DNA from: Arthrobacter sp. AZCC_0090
GTDB taxonomy: Bacteria; Actinomycetota; Actinomycetes; Actinomycetales; Micrococcaceae
DNA: 64,000 nucleotides
NCBI RefSeq assembly: GCF_014207375.1
Contig: NZ_JACHEE010000011.1
Span: 62,001-126,000, forward strand
Direction: 5' to 3'
The notes under the pieces are model-generated. The model worked only from the letters and a program-made list of their open reading frames with translations. It ran no database searches and was not told the DNA's origin. Positions 8,588 to 17,339 of this stretch are shown here, piece by piece (the stretch's first letter is position 1; each line of letters begins with the position of its first letter). Made by a program: the position numbers and the translations under genes.

Positions 8588-10620
8588 CTGTTCTGCGGCT
8601 GGCCCGCTCCGAACTCAAGCGCATGACCGGCGGGCTCCTGCCTAAGCTGACCATCCTCGCCCTGACCATGGTGCCCCTGCTCTACGGAGCCGTGTACCTT
8701 TACGCGAACTGGGATCCGTACGGCAACCTCAACCAGATCGACGCCGCATTGGTGGTCGAGGACACGGGAGCCAACCCGGCCAGCGGCCCCGAACTGCAGG
8801 CAGGCCAGAAGGTTGCCGACAGCCTCGTGGAGAGCCACGTCTTCAATTGGCAGAGGGTGACCACCACGGCAGAAGCCGACGCTGGCGTTGAATCAGGCAA
8901 ATACGCCTTCGCCCTGAAGATCCCGGAGGACTTTTCCGCCAACCTGGTCTCGCCGGGCAGCTTCGACGCCGCCAACCAGGCGATGCTCAACGTCACCACC
9001 AACGACGCGAACAACTACCTCCTCAGCACCATCGTGGACAAGCTCACCACCGCGGTGCACTCCACCGTGGCCAAGGAAGTGGGCGAGGAAACCGCCAACC
9101 AGCTCCTCACGGGCTTCGGCACCATCCACGCCTCCATCATCAAGGCGTCCGACGGCGCATCCCAGCTTGCGGACGGCGTCGGCAAGCTCAGTGACGGCGC
9201 GGCCACCCTCCACGACGGCACCAAAATGCTCAGCAGCGGCGCGTCCGAGCTCCTGGTGGGCCAAAACAAACTGCGCGACGGCGCCAATCAGCTGAACGAT
9301 GGCGCGGGGCAGCTCAGCGCGGGACTCACCGAACTGAAGAACAAGACCGCGTCCCTCCCGGCAGACTCCCAAAAGCTCGCCGACGGCGCCGCCCAAGTAG
9401 CCGCCGGAAACGCGCAGCTGAACGCGAAAGTCCAGGACGTCGTCGGGCAGCTTTCAGCGTTCGACGCCGGCGCCCGGGACCGCGTGGTAGGCAGCACCCA
9501 GAAACTCGTGGCGAGTGGTGTCATCACGCAGGACCAGGCGAACAAGATCCTGGCGGACTTCGATACCGCCGCCGCGTCCACCGCTGTCACGGACGCCAAG
9601 GCAAAGATTTCCGCGGATGCCGCCCAGATCCAGCAGCTCTCGGACGGTTCGGCCGCGGTCAGTGCGGGCGCCGCCAAGCTTGCGGGCGCCACGCCTGCCC
9701 TGACAGACGCGATCGGCCAGGCGTCGGCCGGCGCGAACCAGCTCAGCTCAGGCGCTTCCGCTCTGGCGGCTGGCGAACAGTCTGCCGTCAACGGCACAGC
9801 GGCTCTCGCGGACGGCGCGGCGAAGCTCGACGACGGCGCGGCGCAGCTCGCCAGCGGTGCCGCCACGGCTGCGGACGGATCCCGCACCTTGGCGAGCGAG
9901 TTGGCGAAGGGCGCAGGCAAGGTCCCGAACCCGAACGACGCCCAAAAGAGCGAGGTGTCTAAGGTGATCGCGGATCCCGTTGCGGTCAACAACGTTTCGC
10001 AGGCCAAGGCAGGATCCTACGGCGCCGGCCTCGCCCCCTTCTTCTTGACACTCTCCCTCTGGATCGGTGTGTTCATGCTGGTCCAGGCGATGCGTCCCAT
10101 CACGCAGCGGGCCTTGGCGTCGAACGCACCGTCGTGGAAGATCGCCGTCGGAGGTTGGCTCCCGTTCTTCGTCGTGTCCGTGCTGCAGGCAAGCATCCTC
10201 ACCCTCGTGGTAGACCTGGGACTTGGCCTCAACGCGGCGCACCCGGTGTGGATGTGGTTGTTCATGCTGGCAGCGGTCATGGCATTCACGGCCCTCATCC
10301 AGGGCATCGTGGCTTTGCTGGGGACTCCTGGAAAGTTCGTGGTGTTGATCTTGCTGGTCCTGCAGTTGGTCTCTTCCGGCGGAACGTTCCCATGGCAAAC
10401 CACTCCCATGCCTTTGCACGTGGTCCACGAGATCATGCCGATGGGCTACGTCGTGACGGGCATGCGGCACTTGATCTATGGCGGCGACTTGTCGATGATC
10501 TGGCCGATTGTCCTGGGCCTGCTTGGCTACACTGTGCTGGGAGCCGCGCTTTCCACGCTGGCCGTCCGCAAGCACAAGTTCTGGACCCTCAAGACCTTGA
10601 AGCCGGAGATCGCGGTATGA
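8584..10620 (+). CDS. YhgE/Pip-family membrane protein
   Basis: Large membrane protein of about 678 residues. One N-terminal transmembrane helix (residues about 17-38) precedes an extracellular region. The middle holds many repeats of the type LADGAxxLxxGA, forming a long helical or coiled-coil section as in YhgE/Pip proteins. The C-terminal third has five to six hydrophobic segments resembling an ABC-2 permease domain. The GTG start is set by the 4-base overlap with the upstream gene; a longer in-frame extension upstream would lie inside that gene. Relatives include phage-infection proteins and type VII secretion-associated proteins; the role here is unknown, possibly export together with the ATPase-like partner. 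Confidence 0.85.
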   Translation: MTVLRLARSELKRMTGGLLPKLTILALTMVPLLYGAVYLYANWDPYGNLNQIDAALVVEDTGANPASGPELQAGQKVADSLVESHVFNWQRVTTTAEADAGVESGKYAFALKIPEDFSANLVSPGSFDAANQAMLNVTTNDANNYLLSTIVDKLTTAVHSTVAKEVGEETANQLLTGFGTIHASIIKASDGASQLADGVGKLSDGAATLHDGTKMLSSGASELLVGQNKLRDGANQLNDGAGQLSAGLTELKNKTASLPADSQKLADGAAQVAAGNAQLNAKVQDVVGQLSAFDAGARDRVVGSTQKLVASGVITQDQANKILADFDTAAASTAVTDAKAKISADAAQIQQLSDGSAAVSAGAAKLAGATPALTDAIGQASAGANQLSSGASALAAGEQSAVNGTAALADGAAKLDDGAAQLASGAATAADGSRTLASELAKGAGKVPNPNDAQKSEVSKVIADPVAVNNVSQAKAGSYGAGLAPFFLTLSLWIGVFMLVQAMRPITQRALASNAPSWKIAVGGWLPFFVVSVLQASILTLVVDLGLGLNAAHPVWMWLFMLAAVMAFTALIQGIVALLGTPGKFVVLILLVLQLVSSGGTFPWQTTPMPLHVVHEIMPMGYVVTGMRHLIYGGDLSMIWPIVLGLLGYTVLGAALSTLAVRKHKFWTLKTLKPEIAV

Positions 10621-11291
10621 GCATGCAGGAGCCAGGGGCCGCGGGGCCTGCGGTCCCTGTCGGGGCGGCCCCGGCACCTGTCGGGACCGCTCCGGAAAAG
10701 AAGCTCCGCCCGGCCCGCACCAACGCCACCAAGCAACGCCTCTTCGACGCCTCGATGGAACTGATCGGCGAGCGCGGCGCGGCAGGCGTCACCGTGGACG
10801 AGATCGCGGCTGCGGCCGGGGTGTCCAAGGGGACGGTCTACTACAACTTCGGCAGCAAGGCGGATCTGATCGCCCAGTTGCTGCGCCACGGCGTCGACAT
10901 CATGCTCGGGCGGCTCCAGACCATCGAGGGCCTGCACGCAGATCCGCTCGAGGCCATGGAAGCCATGCTCGGCCAAGCCATGGACTTCATGGACGACTAC
11001 CCCTCCTTCGCGCGTCTTTGGGTCAGCGAGAACTGGCGGACGCCTAGCGAGTGGGGCAAGCTCTTCGTCGAACTCCGCAGCGAACTGTTGGCGGTGATTG
11101 GCGCGGCGATCGAGAAGGTCGCCACTACATACACCGTGGATACTGGCATTGCCCGGGGCAGCCTGGAAGCGGCAATGTTCGGCGCGATCTTCGTGGTGGG
11201 CCTGGACCGGCAGACGTACAACCCGGAACGCACCCGGGAGCAGAGCATCGCGGCCATCATGACTATCATGCGCGGCTACGTGCTGCGGTAA
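10617..11291 (+). CDS. TetR/AcrR-family transcriptional regulator
   Basis: A 224-residue repressor. After a Pro/Ala-rich leader the helix-turn-helix reads TVDEIAAAAGVSKGTVYYNFGSKADLIAQLL, typical of TetR proteins; the C-terminal helices form the ligand pocket. The ATG overlaps the stop of the YhgE/Pip gene (ATGA), marking it as the last gene of a three-gene operon. The perfect palindrome at 7799-7816 in front of the operon is its likely operator. Confidence 0.92.
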   Translation: MSMQEPGAAGPAVPVGAAPAPVGTAPEKKLRPARTNATKQRLFDASMELIGERGAAGVTVDEIAAAAGVSKGTVYYNFGSKADLIAQLLRHGVDIMLGRLQTIEGLHADPLEAMEAMLGQAMDFMDDYPSFARLWVSENWRTPSEWGKLFVELRSELLAVIGAAIEKVATTYTVDTGIARGSLEAAMFGAIFVVGLDRQTYNPERTREQSIAAIMTIMRGYVLR

Positions 11292-11353
11292 CGGTATGGC
11301 AACTGCCGCGCCTTGCGAGCGCGGAACGCGGGCCGGTCAGGGATGATTAATCC

Positions 11354-11962
11354 ATGCGTCACATGGGGAACAGTGGAAAGCTTGCGATCATCTCTGCTGT
11401 GGTGTCAGCTGGCTTGCTGGTGTTGCTCGCCATCACCCTTGAGGAAACCGTGATGTACGCCTTCCTGGGGGTCTTGGCGATCGGCTATCTGGCGTCCGTG
11501 GCCGAGGTTTTCGCTCGGCGACGTTACCTGATGCTCCTCCTCGGGAGCGTCTCTTCGATCCTGTTCATCGCGTTCGGAATCGCGTTCCTGCGCATGTGGG
11601 GCCTTGCCTTCAACCAGGACGAAAACGCCTTGGGCAACGCGGTGAGCACCAAGGACTCGGACATCTACTTCTACCTCGCCGCCGCTGCCGGCTGCGGTTC
11701 GCTGCTGGTCCTGTTCGTGGGGGCGGTGTGGCCATCTCGCAGTTCCCGCAAGGGACGCCCGACGGCGGCGTCCCGCCCCGTTGCTCGGCAGTCACCCCGC
11801 ACGGTCACACGCCCGGTCCCGGCGGCCCGGCCAGCTCAACGGCCGGCGGCCCGTCCGGCGTCGGGCACCGTGAAACGCCCTGTTCCCCGGACGCCGGCAA
11901 CCCCTGCCAAGCGCCCGACGTCGGGATCTCCCGCTCAGCGCAAGCCTGCACCCAAGCGCTGA
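11354..11962 (+). CDS. Membrane protein with basic proline-rich tail, function unknown
   Basis: A 202-residue protein. Residues about 9-30, 32-50 and 58-80 are hydrophobic, and another segment lies near 105-126, giving about four membrane helices. The last 75 residues are a Pro/Arg/Ala-rich tail with repeated RPV, RPAxRP and TPAKRP units, likely cytoplasmic and disordered. The 3' end overlaps the convergent EamA gene by 28 bp. I do not recognise a family. Confidence 0.7.
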   Translation: MRHMGNSGKLAIISAVVSAGLLVLLAITLEETVMYAFLGVLAIGYLASVAEVFARRRYLMLLLGSVSSILFIAFGIAFLRMWGLAFNQDENALGNAVSTKDSDIYFYLAAAAGCGSLLVLFVGAVWPSRSSRKGRPTAASRPVARQSPRTVTRPVPAARPAQRPAARPASGTVKRPVPRTPATPAKRPTSGSPAQRKPAPKR

Positions 11963-12888
11963 CGATCGTCCAGCAGCGGAACCTTGGGCTTGGCGCGCTG
12001 CTGTAGCACCGCCGTCGCCACACCGCCCAGCAGGAGCAGGCCGCCCGCCAGTTCCGCCGTCGTCGGGATCTCTGCGATGAGCAACCAGGCCGCGGTCATT
12101 CCGACCACCGGAACCAACAGCGTGAACGGGACTACGGCCGAGCTCGGGTAGAGGCTGAGCAAGCGGTTCCAGATGCCATAGCCCACGAGAGAGGCGAACA
12201 CCGCTGTGTACAGGGCGCTCAGGATGGTGGCCGGTTGAAGGTTGGCGAGGGTCCCGACGACGGCGGCAGGCCCGTCCACGATCAGCGACAAGCCCGCGAG
12301 CGGCAGCGGGACCACGGCACCGGACCACACCACCAGCCCCAACCCCGAAGCGGCTTTGGCCTTGCGTGCGATGATGTTTCCCGCGGCCCAGGAAAGCGCT
12401 GCTGCGAGCACGATCATGAGCGGCACCACCGGAGCCACCAGGCTGCGGCCCACTGCCACGAGGGCAAGCCCCGCGACACCCAGCACCACGCCCGTCAGTT
12501 GGCGTTTGTTGGGCCGTTCCCCCACGAACCGGGCCGCCAACAGCACCGTCAGGAGCACTTGCGCCTGCAGCACCAAGGAAGCGAGCCCGGCCGGCATGCC
12601 GAGGGCCATGCCCAGGTAGAGCAAGCCAAATTGTCCGGCGCTCATGAACAGCCCGACGCCGATGATCGCCTTCCAGCTGACGTCCGGTTTGCGGACGAAA
12701 AAGATGCAGGGGAACACCACCAGCACGAAGCGGATGGCCACGAACAGCAGCGGCGGGACGTCCGCCTGGCCACCGCTCCCGTTACTGCCATTCCCGTTTG
12801 CGGGGTGTAGGCCAAAGTCGATCGCGACGAAATTCAGGCCCCAAAGGACGGCAACAAGGACGGCGAGTGCTGAGTGGCGGATATTCAC
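11935..12888 (-). CDS. EamA/DMT-family transporter
   Basis: Inner-membrane exporter of the drug/metabolite transporter superfamily, 317 residues with about ten transmembrane helices arranged as two EamA repeats. The opening ALAVLVAVLWGLNFVAI is the characteristic first helix. An unusual Gly/Asn/Ser-rich insert follows helix one. It is divergent from a LysR regulator 73 bp away, an arrangement common for amino-acid or metabolite exporters; the substrate is not predictable. Its 3' end overlaps the convergent membrane-protein gene. Confidence 0.9.
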   Translation of the reverse strand: MNIRHSALAVLVAVLWGLNFVAIDFGLHPANGNGSNGSGGQADVPPLLFVAIRFVLVVFPCIFFVRKPDVSWKAIIGVGLFMSAGQFGLLYLGMALGMPAGLASLVLQAQVLLTVLLAARFVGERPNKRQLTGVVLGVAGLALVAVGRSLVAPVVPLMIVLAAALSWAAGNIIARKAKAASGLGLVVWSGAVVPLPLAGLSLIVDGPAAVVGTLANLQPATILSALYTAVFASLVGYGIWNRLLSLYPSSAVVPFTLLVPVVGMTAAWLLIAEIPTTAELAGGLLLLGGVATAVLQQRAKPKVPLLDDRQRLGAGLR

Positions 12889-12961
12889 GAGTCATACTCT
12901 GACAGTCTCGCGGATGAAGCACCAGCGTTGAATTCTGCATAAGATCATGTACGTTTGCTTC

Positions 12962-13897
12962 ATGATTGAAATTGCGGCGCTGAGGGCCCTCGTGGCAGTG
13001 GAACAACAAGGCTCGGTGGTGGCAGCCTCGGAAGCCATGGGGTTCAGCCCCTCGGCGGTGTCCCAGCAGATCAAGAAGCTCGAGAAGCAAAGCGGCGTGA
13101 CCGTCTTGGAGCGCCACGGACGCGGCGTGCTGCTGACCGACCGCGGCATGGCATTGGCCGAGTACGGACGCCGGATCCTGGGCGAATTGGAGGAGCTGCA
13201 GGCCACCCTGCTTGCCGATCCCGCGAAGCCGAGCGGAGTGCTTCGGCTCGTGGCCTTTTCCACGGCATGCCGCGGGTTGGTGGGGCCGATGCTGCGGAAG
13301 CTCAGTGATGCCTCGCCGGAAGCGTCCGACTCTGGTGGCTCCGGGCTTGAAATCCGAGTGGTCGCCGAGGACCCGCGCGAGGCCGTCCAGAGGGTCGCAA
13401 CCGGGGAAGCCGATCTCGGCGTCGTGCACAACTGGCACTCGGTGCCCCTGGTCATTCCGGAGAACATGGTCCACGAGGACCTCTGCCTGGACACCGCCGA
13501 CGTCCTGCTGAACTCAGCGCACCCGCTGGCTGGCCGGACCGCCGTCGAGCCTTCTGATCTGGTGGACGAAAGCTGGATCAGCACGCCTGCCGGCGCCATT
13601 TGCAATGAGGCGTTGCTGGCGATCCTCGCAGGCCTTGGGCGGGTCCCGGACATCCGCGTCTACGACCCCGACTTTTCAACGCATATCGCCATGGTCCAAC
13701 AAGGTGTTGCGGTTGCTTTGGTTCCCCGGCTCGGCCGGCCCGAGCTCCCGGCTGGAGTAGTGGCCGTACCTGTGGCCAACCCGAAGCAGCAGCGCCAAGT
13801 GGGAATCGTGTACCGGAAGACCATGACGGCAAGCCCCAGCATCCGCCACGTGGTCCGTTTGCTGCAGGATGTGGCCGCGGATCTCGACGTGGGCTAG
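12962..13897 (+). CDS. LysR-family transcriptional regulator
   Basis: The N-terminal winged helix reads LRALVAVEQQGSVVAASEAM followed by SPSAVSQQIKKLEKQ, and the C-terminal part is a type 2 periplasmic-binding-protein-like effector domain. About 311 residues. The ATG at 12,962 (MIEIAALRAL) aligns with the family start; the upstream in-frame ATG at 12,947 would add only MYVCF. No clear ribosome site precedes it, so the message may be leaderless. It is divergent from the EamA exporter and probably controls it. Confidence 0.9.
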   Translation: MIEIAALRALVAVEQQGSVVAASEAMGFSPSAVSQQIKKLEKQSGVTVLERHGRGVLLTDRGMALAEYGRRILGELEELQATLLADPAKPSGVLRLVAFSTACRGLVGPMLRKLSDASPEASDSGGSGLEIRVVAEDPREAVQRVATGEADLGVVHNWHSVPLVIPENMVHEDLCLDTADVLLNSAHPLAGRTAVEPSDLVDESWISTPAGAICNEALLAILAGLGRVPDIRVYDPDFSTHIAMVQQGVAVALVPRLGRPELPAGVVAVPVANPKQQRQVGIVYRKTMTASPSIRHVVRLLQDVAADLDVG

Positions 13898-13903
13898 CCC
13901 GGA

Positions 13904-14434
13904 CTACTTCTTTGGGCGGGGAACGGCGAAATGGGTCAAGCGGGCATCCTGCCCATCGAGTTCAGCCCACGGCTTCTCCAATTCCATCACGGTCATGGCA
14001 CTGGTCGGATAGCGGGTAGCGGCGTCCATGTAGGCGTCGTGGTCCGAGTCGCGGGAAGCCAAGTGCATGGCGAGGTCCTGCACGCCGGGCATGTGCGAGA
14101 AGATCATCAGCGTGGTGACGGTCTCCGGGACGTGGTTGATGACGGTCAGCATGCGCTGCGCGGAGGCGGCGTACAGGCCGTCCTCGAGTTTCGGCGTCGG
14201 CGCCTTGTCCCCGAGCTCGCTGCATACCCAAGTGCATGTCTGCCGGGTCCGCAGCGAGGAGGAACACAGGATAAAGTCCGGAATCACATGGTGTTTGAGG
14301 AGCCATTTCCCCGCAAGGGGCGCTTCCCGGTGGCCACGCTCCGCAAGGGGCCGATCATGATCCGGCACCCCCACAGGCCAATCCGACTTCGCATGCCGCA
14401 TGATCACCAGCCGCTTAATGTGATGCTCGCTCAT
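13904..14434 (-). CDS. SixA-like histidine phosphatase
   Basis: A 176-residue member of the histidine phosphatase (phosphoglycerate mutase-like) superfamily. The catalytic MRHAKSDW motif is near the N terminus, DHDRPLAERG and SSSLRTRQT follow, and FSHMPGVQDLA carries the second histidine. These are signatures of the short SixA subgroup, which can dephosphorylate phosphohistidine or small phosphoesters. It is convergent with the LysR gene. Confidence 0.87.
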   Translation of the reverse strand: MSEHHIKRLVIMRHAKSDWPVGVPDHDRPLAERGHREAPLAGKWLLKHHVIPDFILCSSSLRTRQTCTWVCSELGDKAPTPKLEDGLYAASAQRMLTVINHVPETVTTLMIFSHMPGVQDLAMHLASRDSDHDAYMDAATRYPTSAMTVMELEKPWAELDGQDARLTHFAVPRPKK

Positions 14435-14449
14435 CCCCCCACCCTACTA

Positions 14450-14516
14450 TCCCAACTAGCTCGCATTAGGTGTCGTTTTGGGGCCTGTAAACGACAACAA
14501 ATGCGAGTTAGTTGGG
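14450..14516. repeat. Palindromic intergenic repeat (AACTAGCTCGCA type)
   Basis: An inverted repeat with arms CCCAACTAGCTCGCATT and AATGCGAGTTAGTTGGG and nested GTCGTTT/AAACGAC arms. A degenerate relative lies at about 5125-5255. It sits between the SixA-like and winged-helix genes. Confidence 0.75.
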
Positions 14517-14580
14517 TAGGCGGGAAACGGGAAAGCGCCCACCCCCTAGACAGGGAGCGGGCGCCTTGAGCGGGTGGAGA

Positions 14581-15450
14581 CTAGATCGAGTATTCCGGAG
14601 CGGCCCAGACGATGACCTCGGGGTGCTCGTAGAAGCGGTACCCCTGGCCGCGCACGGTGCGGACGGTGTTCGCGAGGCGGCCGAGCTTGGAGCGAAGGCG
14701 CCGGATGTGCACGTCGATGGTCCGCTCGTTGGGAACCTCTTCGGCGTTGCGCCACAGGCCCTCGAGGAGTTCATCGCGGCCCACGGTGCGGGTGCCGTTT
14801 TCGACGAGGTAGTTGAGGAGCTCGAATTCCTTGAACGTGAGGTTCAGGGATTCGCCGTCGAGGTGCACTTCGCGGCGGGCGAGGTCGATCAGGACGCCGG
14901 ACGGGCGGGCTTCCTGTGCCGGCTGCGGCCGGAGCGCCTCGGAACGTTGGCGGTTGCCAACGGTCGGGTCACCGAAAGTCGAACGGACGACGTCGAGCGC
15001 GGAACCTGGCGCGCTGGCCGGGGCCACCGCGACGGCGGCGTAGCTTTCGGCGCCGGAAACGAGGGACTGTGCGTAGGCCCGGATTTCCTGGGCAAGCTTG
15101 GCGATGGATGTTCCGGCGGCCGCCGCAGTGTCTTCGTCGATGCCCATGTAAAGCACGAAGCCACGCGCCACATTGTCGTTGACAACCGGGCGGATGGAGC
15201 GGTCGGCTGGAGCCAGGACAGGCGTGGGTGCTGTCATCGGCGAGGCCTCGTTGGCGGGAACGGCGCGGAGCTGGCCATAGGAGCTGGGGTTGTAGCCCTG
15301 TGGCACGTAACCGGGGGCCTGGCTACCGCCCTGGGGGGCGGGCTGGGCGTAGGCCGGGCGGTTGCCGAAGCCAGGACGAAGGCCGGCGTTGGACGCGGCC
15401 TTGTTGGCGTTACGGACGGAGATGTGGACGTATCCGGATGCAACTGACAT
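14581..15450 (-). CDS. Winged-helix (OmpR/PhoB-type) regulator without receiver domain
   Basis: A 289-residue protein. Residues 1-75 are low-complexity (Pro/Gly/Asn/Ala). The middle section (about 85-165) has a GFVLYMGIDEDTAAAAG segment of unknown fold. The last 100 residues form a trans_reg_C winged helix: LIDLARREVHLDGESLNLTF, ELLNYLVENGTRTVGRDELL, RTIDVHIRRLRSKLG and VRGQGYRFYEHPE. No phospho-acceptor aspartate domain is present, so it is not a classical response regulator. GAGG lies ten bases before the ATG. The gene is monocistronic with a long upstream region. Confidence 0.85.
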   Translation of the reverse strand: MSVASGYVHISVRNANKAASNAGLRPGFGNRPAYAQPAPQGGSQAPGYVPQGYNPSSYGQLRAVPANEASPMTAPTPVLAPADRSIRPVVNDNVARGFVLYMGIDEDTAAAAGTSIAKLAQEIRAYAQSLVSGAESYAAVAVAPASAPGSALDVVRSTFGDPTVGNRQRSEALRPQPAQEARPSGVLIDLARREVHLDGESLNLTFKEFELLNYLVENGTRTVGRDELLEGLWRNAEEVPNERTIDVHIRRLRSKLGRLANTVRTVRGQGYRFYEHPEVIVWAAPEYSI

Positions 15451-16113
15451 GGATTGCTTACCTCAAAGTGAATAGCCGTCATCGCGGCTTCGAATGCTGG
15501 TCTGGTCCCCGCAATGAGATGGGGAGGGGCGCCCGACGCTGGGCAGGGGGCGAATGCCTGAAACTTTTTTGGGGTCGAAAGTTAGGCATGCATTCGACAA
15601 CAGCTCATCGAAAAACCAGCGGGTACGCTGGGCTCGATCGCTGCGGCTGCAGATGCTGTTGAGTTCTTGTTCACATTTGAAGTGTGCAACGTAACAAAGG
15701 GAACTTGCAAGTAACAAAGGGCCGAACTGTCCACATTTTGAGACGAATCGCACTATTGTGCCGCATGTCACAATTCAAGCATGTCCAAATGTGACCCATT
15801 CTCGTTCGTCACAATGGCCGCTTGGAACGCGATATTCGAAGATAATTTGATTGAAGTGCCAATTTTTGAATCTTAAGTCACGTCACGCGCTTGCCCTTGA
15901 ATCCCAAGATATGAAACAACCCTTGTCCAATCCCGAATTTGCGTCTCATGAAAATTTTTTGGCAAATCGTCTGCTAGGACCCATTGCAGGCTGGTGGGCG
16001 CGCCGTCGTGACCCTCTTTGCCTTCGGAAGGCGCTTGCGACACGGCGAGTTGCGTCATTTTGAGGCAAAAGCGCGGCAAAGAAGGTCACGACGGACGCTA
16101 CGGGCATCCATCA
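15451..16113. other. 663-bp intergenic region
   Basis: No convincing gene. It contains an AT-rich stretch (about 15,660-15,970) that may carry the promoter of the winged-helix gene, and the dispersed palindromic element at 16,002-16,095. Short open frames here have no recognisable protein character. Confidence 0.6.
16002..16095. repeat. Palindromic dispersed element, copy 2
   Basis: Terminal inverted repeats CCGTCGTGACCCTCTTTGCC (16,003-16,022) and GGCAAAGAAGGTCACGACGG (16,075-16,094) enclose GCGCTTGCGACACGGCGA and CGTCATTTT. It matches the reverse complement of the element at 2309-2400 along its length. Confidence 0.85.
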
Positions 16114-16938
16114 CTAGTTGCTGGTGCCGGCCCCTTGGGTACTTGAGGTGGTGGCAGTGACAAGCTGGATGGTCTGGGCCGTGTACTTGTCGGATTCCTT
16201 GAGCGCTGTGACCCTCACGCTGGATCCGGATTTCACATCGGCAAGGGTCAGGGTGGTGCCGCTGGTTCCACTTCCGCGCTGCCGCATGCCTTCAGCCACC
16301 ACCACGTCCGTTCCAAGCGCATAGCTGCGAGTGAATCCATCCTCGCTCTTGACGGTCATGGAGCTGGCCGAGATGTCAGTGACCGTGCCCTGTTGCCCCA
16401 CCATGGTGACGTAGCTACCGTTCTGGAGGACCACGTACTCAGAATGGATGGCCGCATTCAAGCCGCCCATGCCTACACCCAGGCCGCCCGGGCCGGCGTT
16501 CGTGCCACCTGGGCCACCGAATCCACCCTGACCGTTCTGCCCGGCCTGTCCCCCGGCACCCGGCCCAAGCGCATTGCTGGTATCAGCAGTAGTTGCGTTT
16601 CCAGCCGCATACGCACCCGCTCCCGCCGCCGCAGCGACCACCACTGCGACGCCACCAACAATGAGCCCTTTCTTCAAAGACCAATTCTTGAAGAACGAGG
16701 GTCGTGTCTGCCCGACAGCGTATTGGGACGGCGCACCCCACCCAGCGGCGGGCTGCCCGGCGGCAGGTTGTCCGGGCCGCTGGCCCTGCGGCTGCGGCGC
16801 ACCCCACCCAGCGGCAGGCTCCCCAGCAACCGGCTGCGCAGAATCGTCAAGGGGCCGGATCACCGGCTGCGGCTGCCCATTCTCCGGCACGGATCCAGGT
16901 ACGGACCCAGGTACGGAGGGGTTGTTTTGCTGATCCAT
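16114..16938 (-). CDS. Membrane-anchored secreted protein with Gly-rich linker, unknown function
   Basis: A 274-residue protein. The N-terminal cytoplasmic part is Pro/Gln-rich with repeats PAAGWGAPQ and GSVPGSVP. One transmembrane helix, KGLIVGGVAVVVAAAAGAGA, is followed by a Gly-rich linker and a C-terminal beta-type domain beginning near YVVLQNGSYVTMVGQQGTVT, with paired stretches ASSMTVKSEDG and SVRVTALKES resembling DUF5666-like OB or barrel repeats. The ATG at 16,938 is chosen because GGAGA lies six bases upstream; the track start at 16,950 is weaker. Its place near a two-component system suggests an envelope role, but this is inference. Confidence 0.72.
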   Translation of the reverse strand: MDQQNNPSVPGSVPGSVPENGQPQPVIRPLDDSAQPVAGEPAAGWGAPQPQGQRPGQPAAGQPAAGWGAPSQYAVGQTRPSFFKNWSLKKGLIVGGVAVVVAAAAGAGAYAAGNATTADTSNALGPGAGGQAGQNGQGGFGGPGGTNAGPGGLGVGMGGLNAAIHSEYVVLQNGSYVTMVGQQGTVTDISASSMTVKSEDGFTRSYALGTDVVVAEGMRQRGSGTSGTTLTLADVKSGSSVRVTALKESDKYTAQTIQLVTATTSSTQGAGTSN

Positions 16939-17065
16939 GGTGTTCTCCATCGAAGTCGGGACTGTTGTGTCGTAGTTGTCCTTGTCCCAAACAGCGTCAG
17001 CCTCTTTGCTGTGTGCGGGCTGTGTCGAACGCCAGGCCTTCCTGTGACCTGCCGCGGTGTTGTGA

Positions 17066-17159
17066 CAGATTCTGCTGGATCATTCGCTGCCATCGAGCGC
17101 CAGGCCGCGTGATCGTGCGGATCGCCCGGCTGGACTGAGGAGTGATCCAGCAGAATCCG
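17066..17159. repeat. 94-bp inverted-repeat element, copy 2
   Basis: Arms CAGATTCTGCTGGATCATTC and AGTGATCCAGCAGAATCCG with an unrelated middle. Same length and arms as the copies at 5327-5420 and 32,094-32,188. It occupies the gap between the secreted protein and the response regulator. Confidence 0.85.
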
Positions 17160-17339
17160 ACGCCGCCCCCTGAAACCCGCGCCCGGTGCCCCATCCGGCC
17201 ACGGGAGGAAGCCGCCATTGCGCGTCGGGCGTCCCGTGCCGTTGTACCGTGCAGTTGGTCAGGTGGCTAGGCTGAGACTCACAGGGTGCTCACAGCATCG
17301 GCAAAGCACCGGCAAACCGGCAGAATGGAGAGTTGTCCC

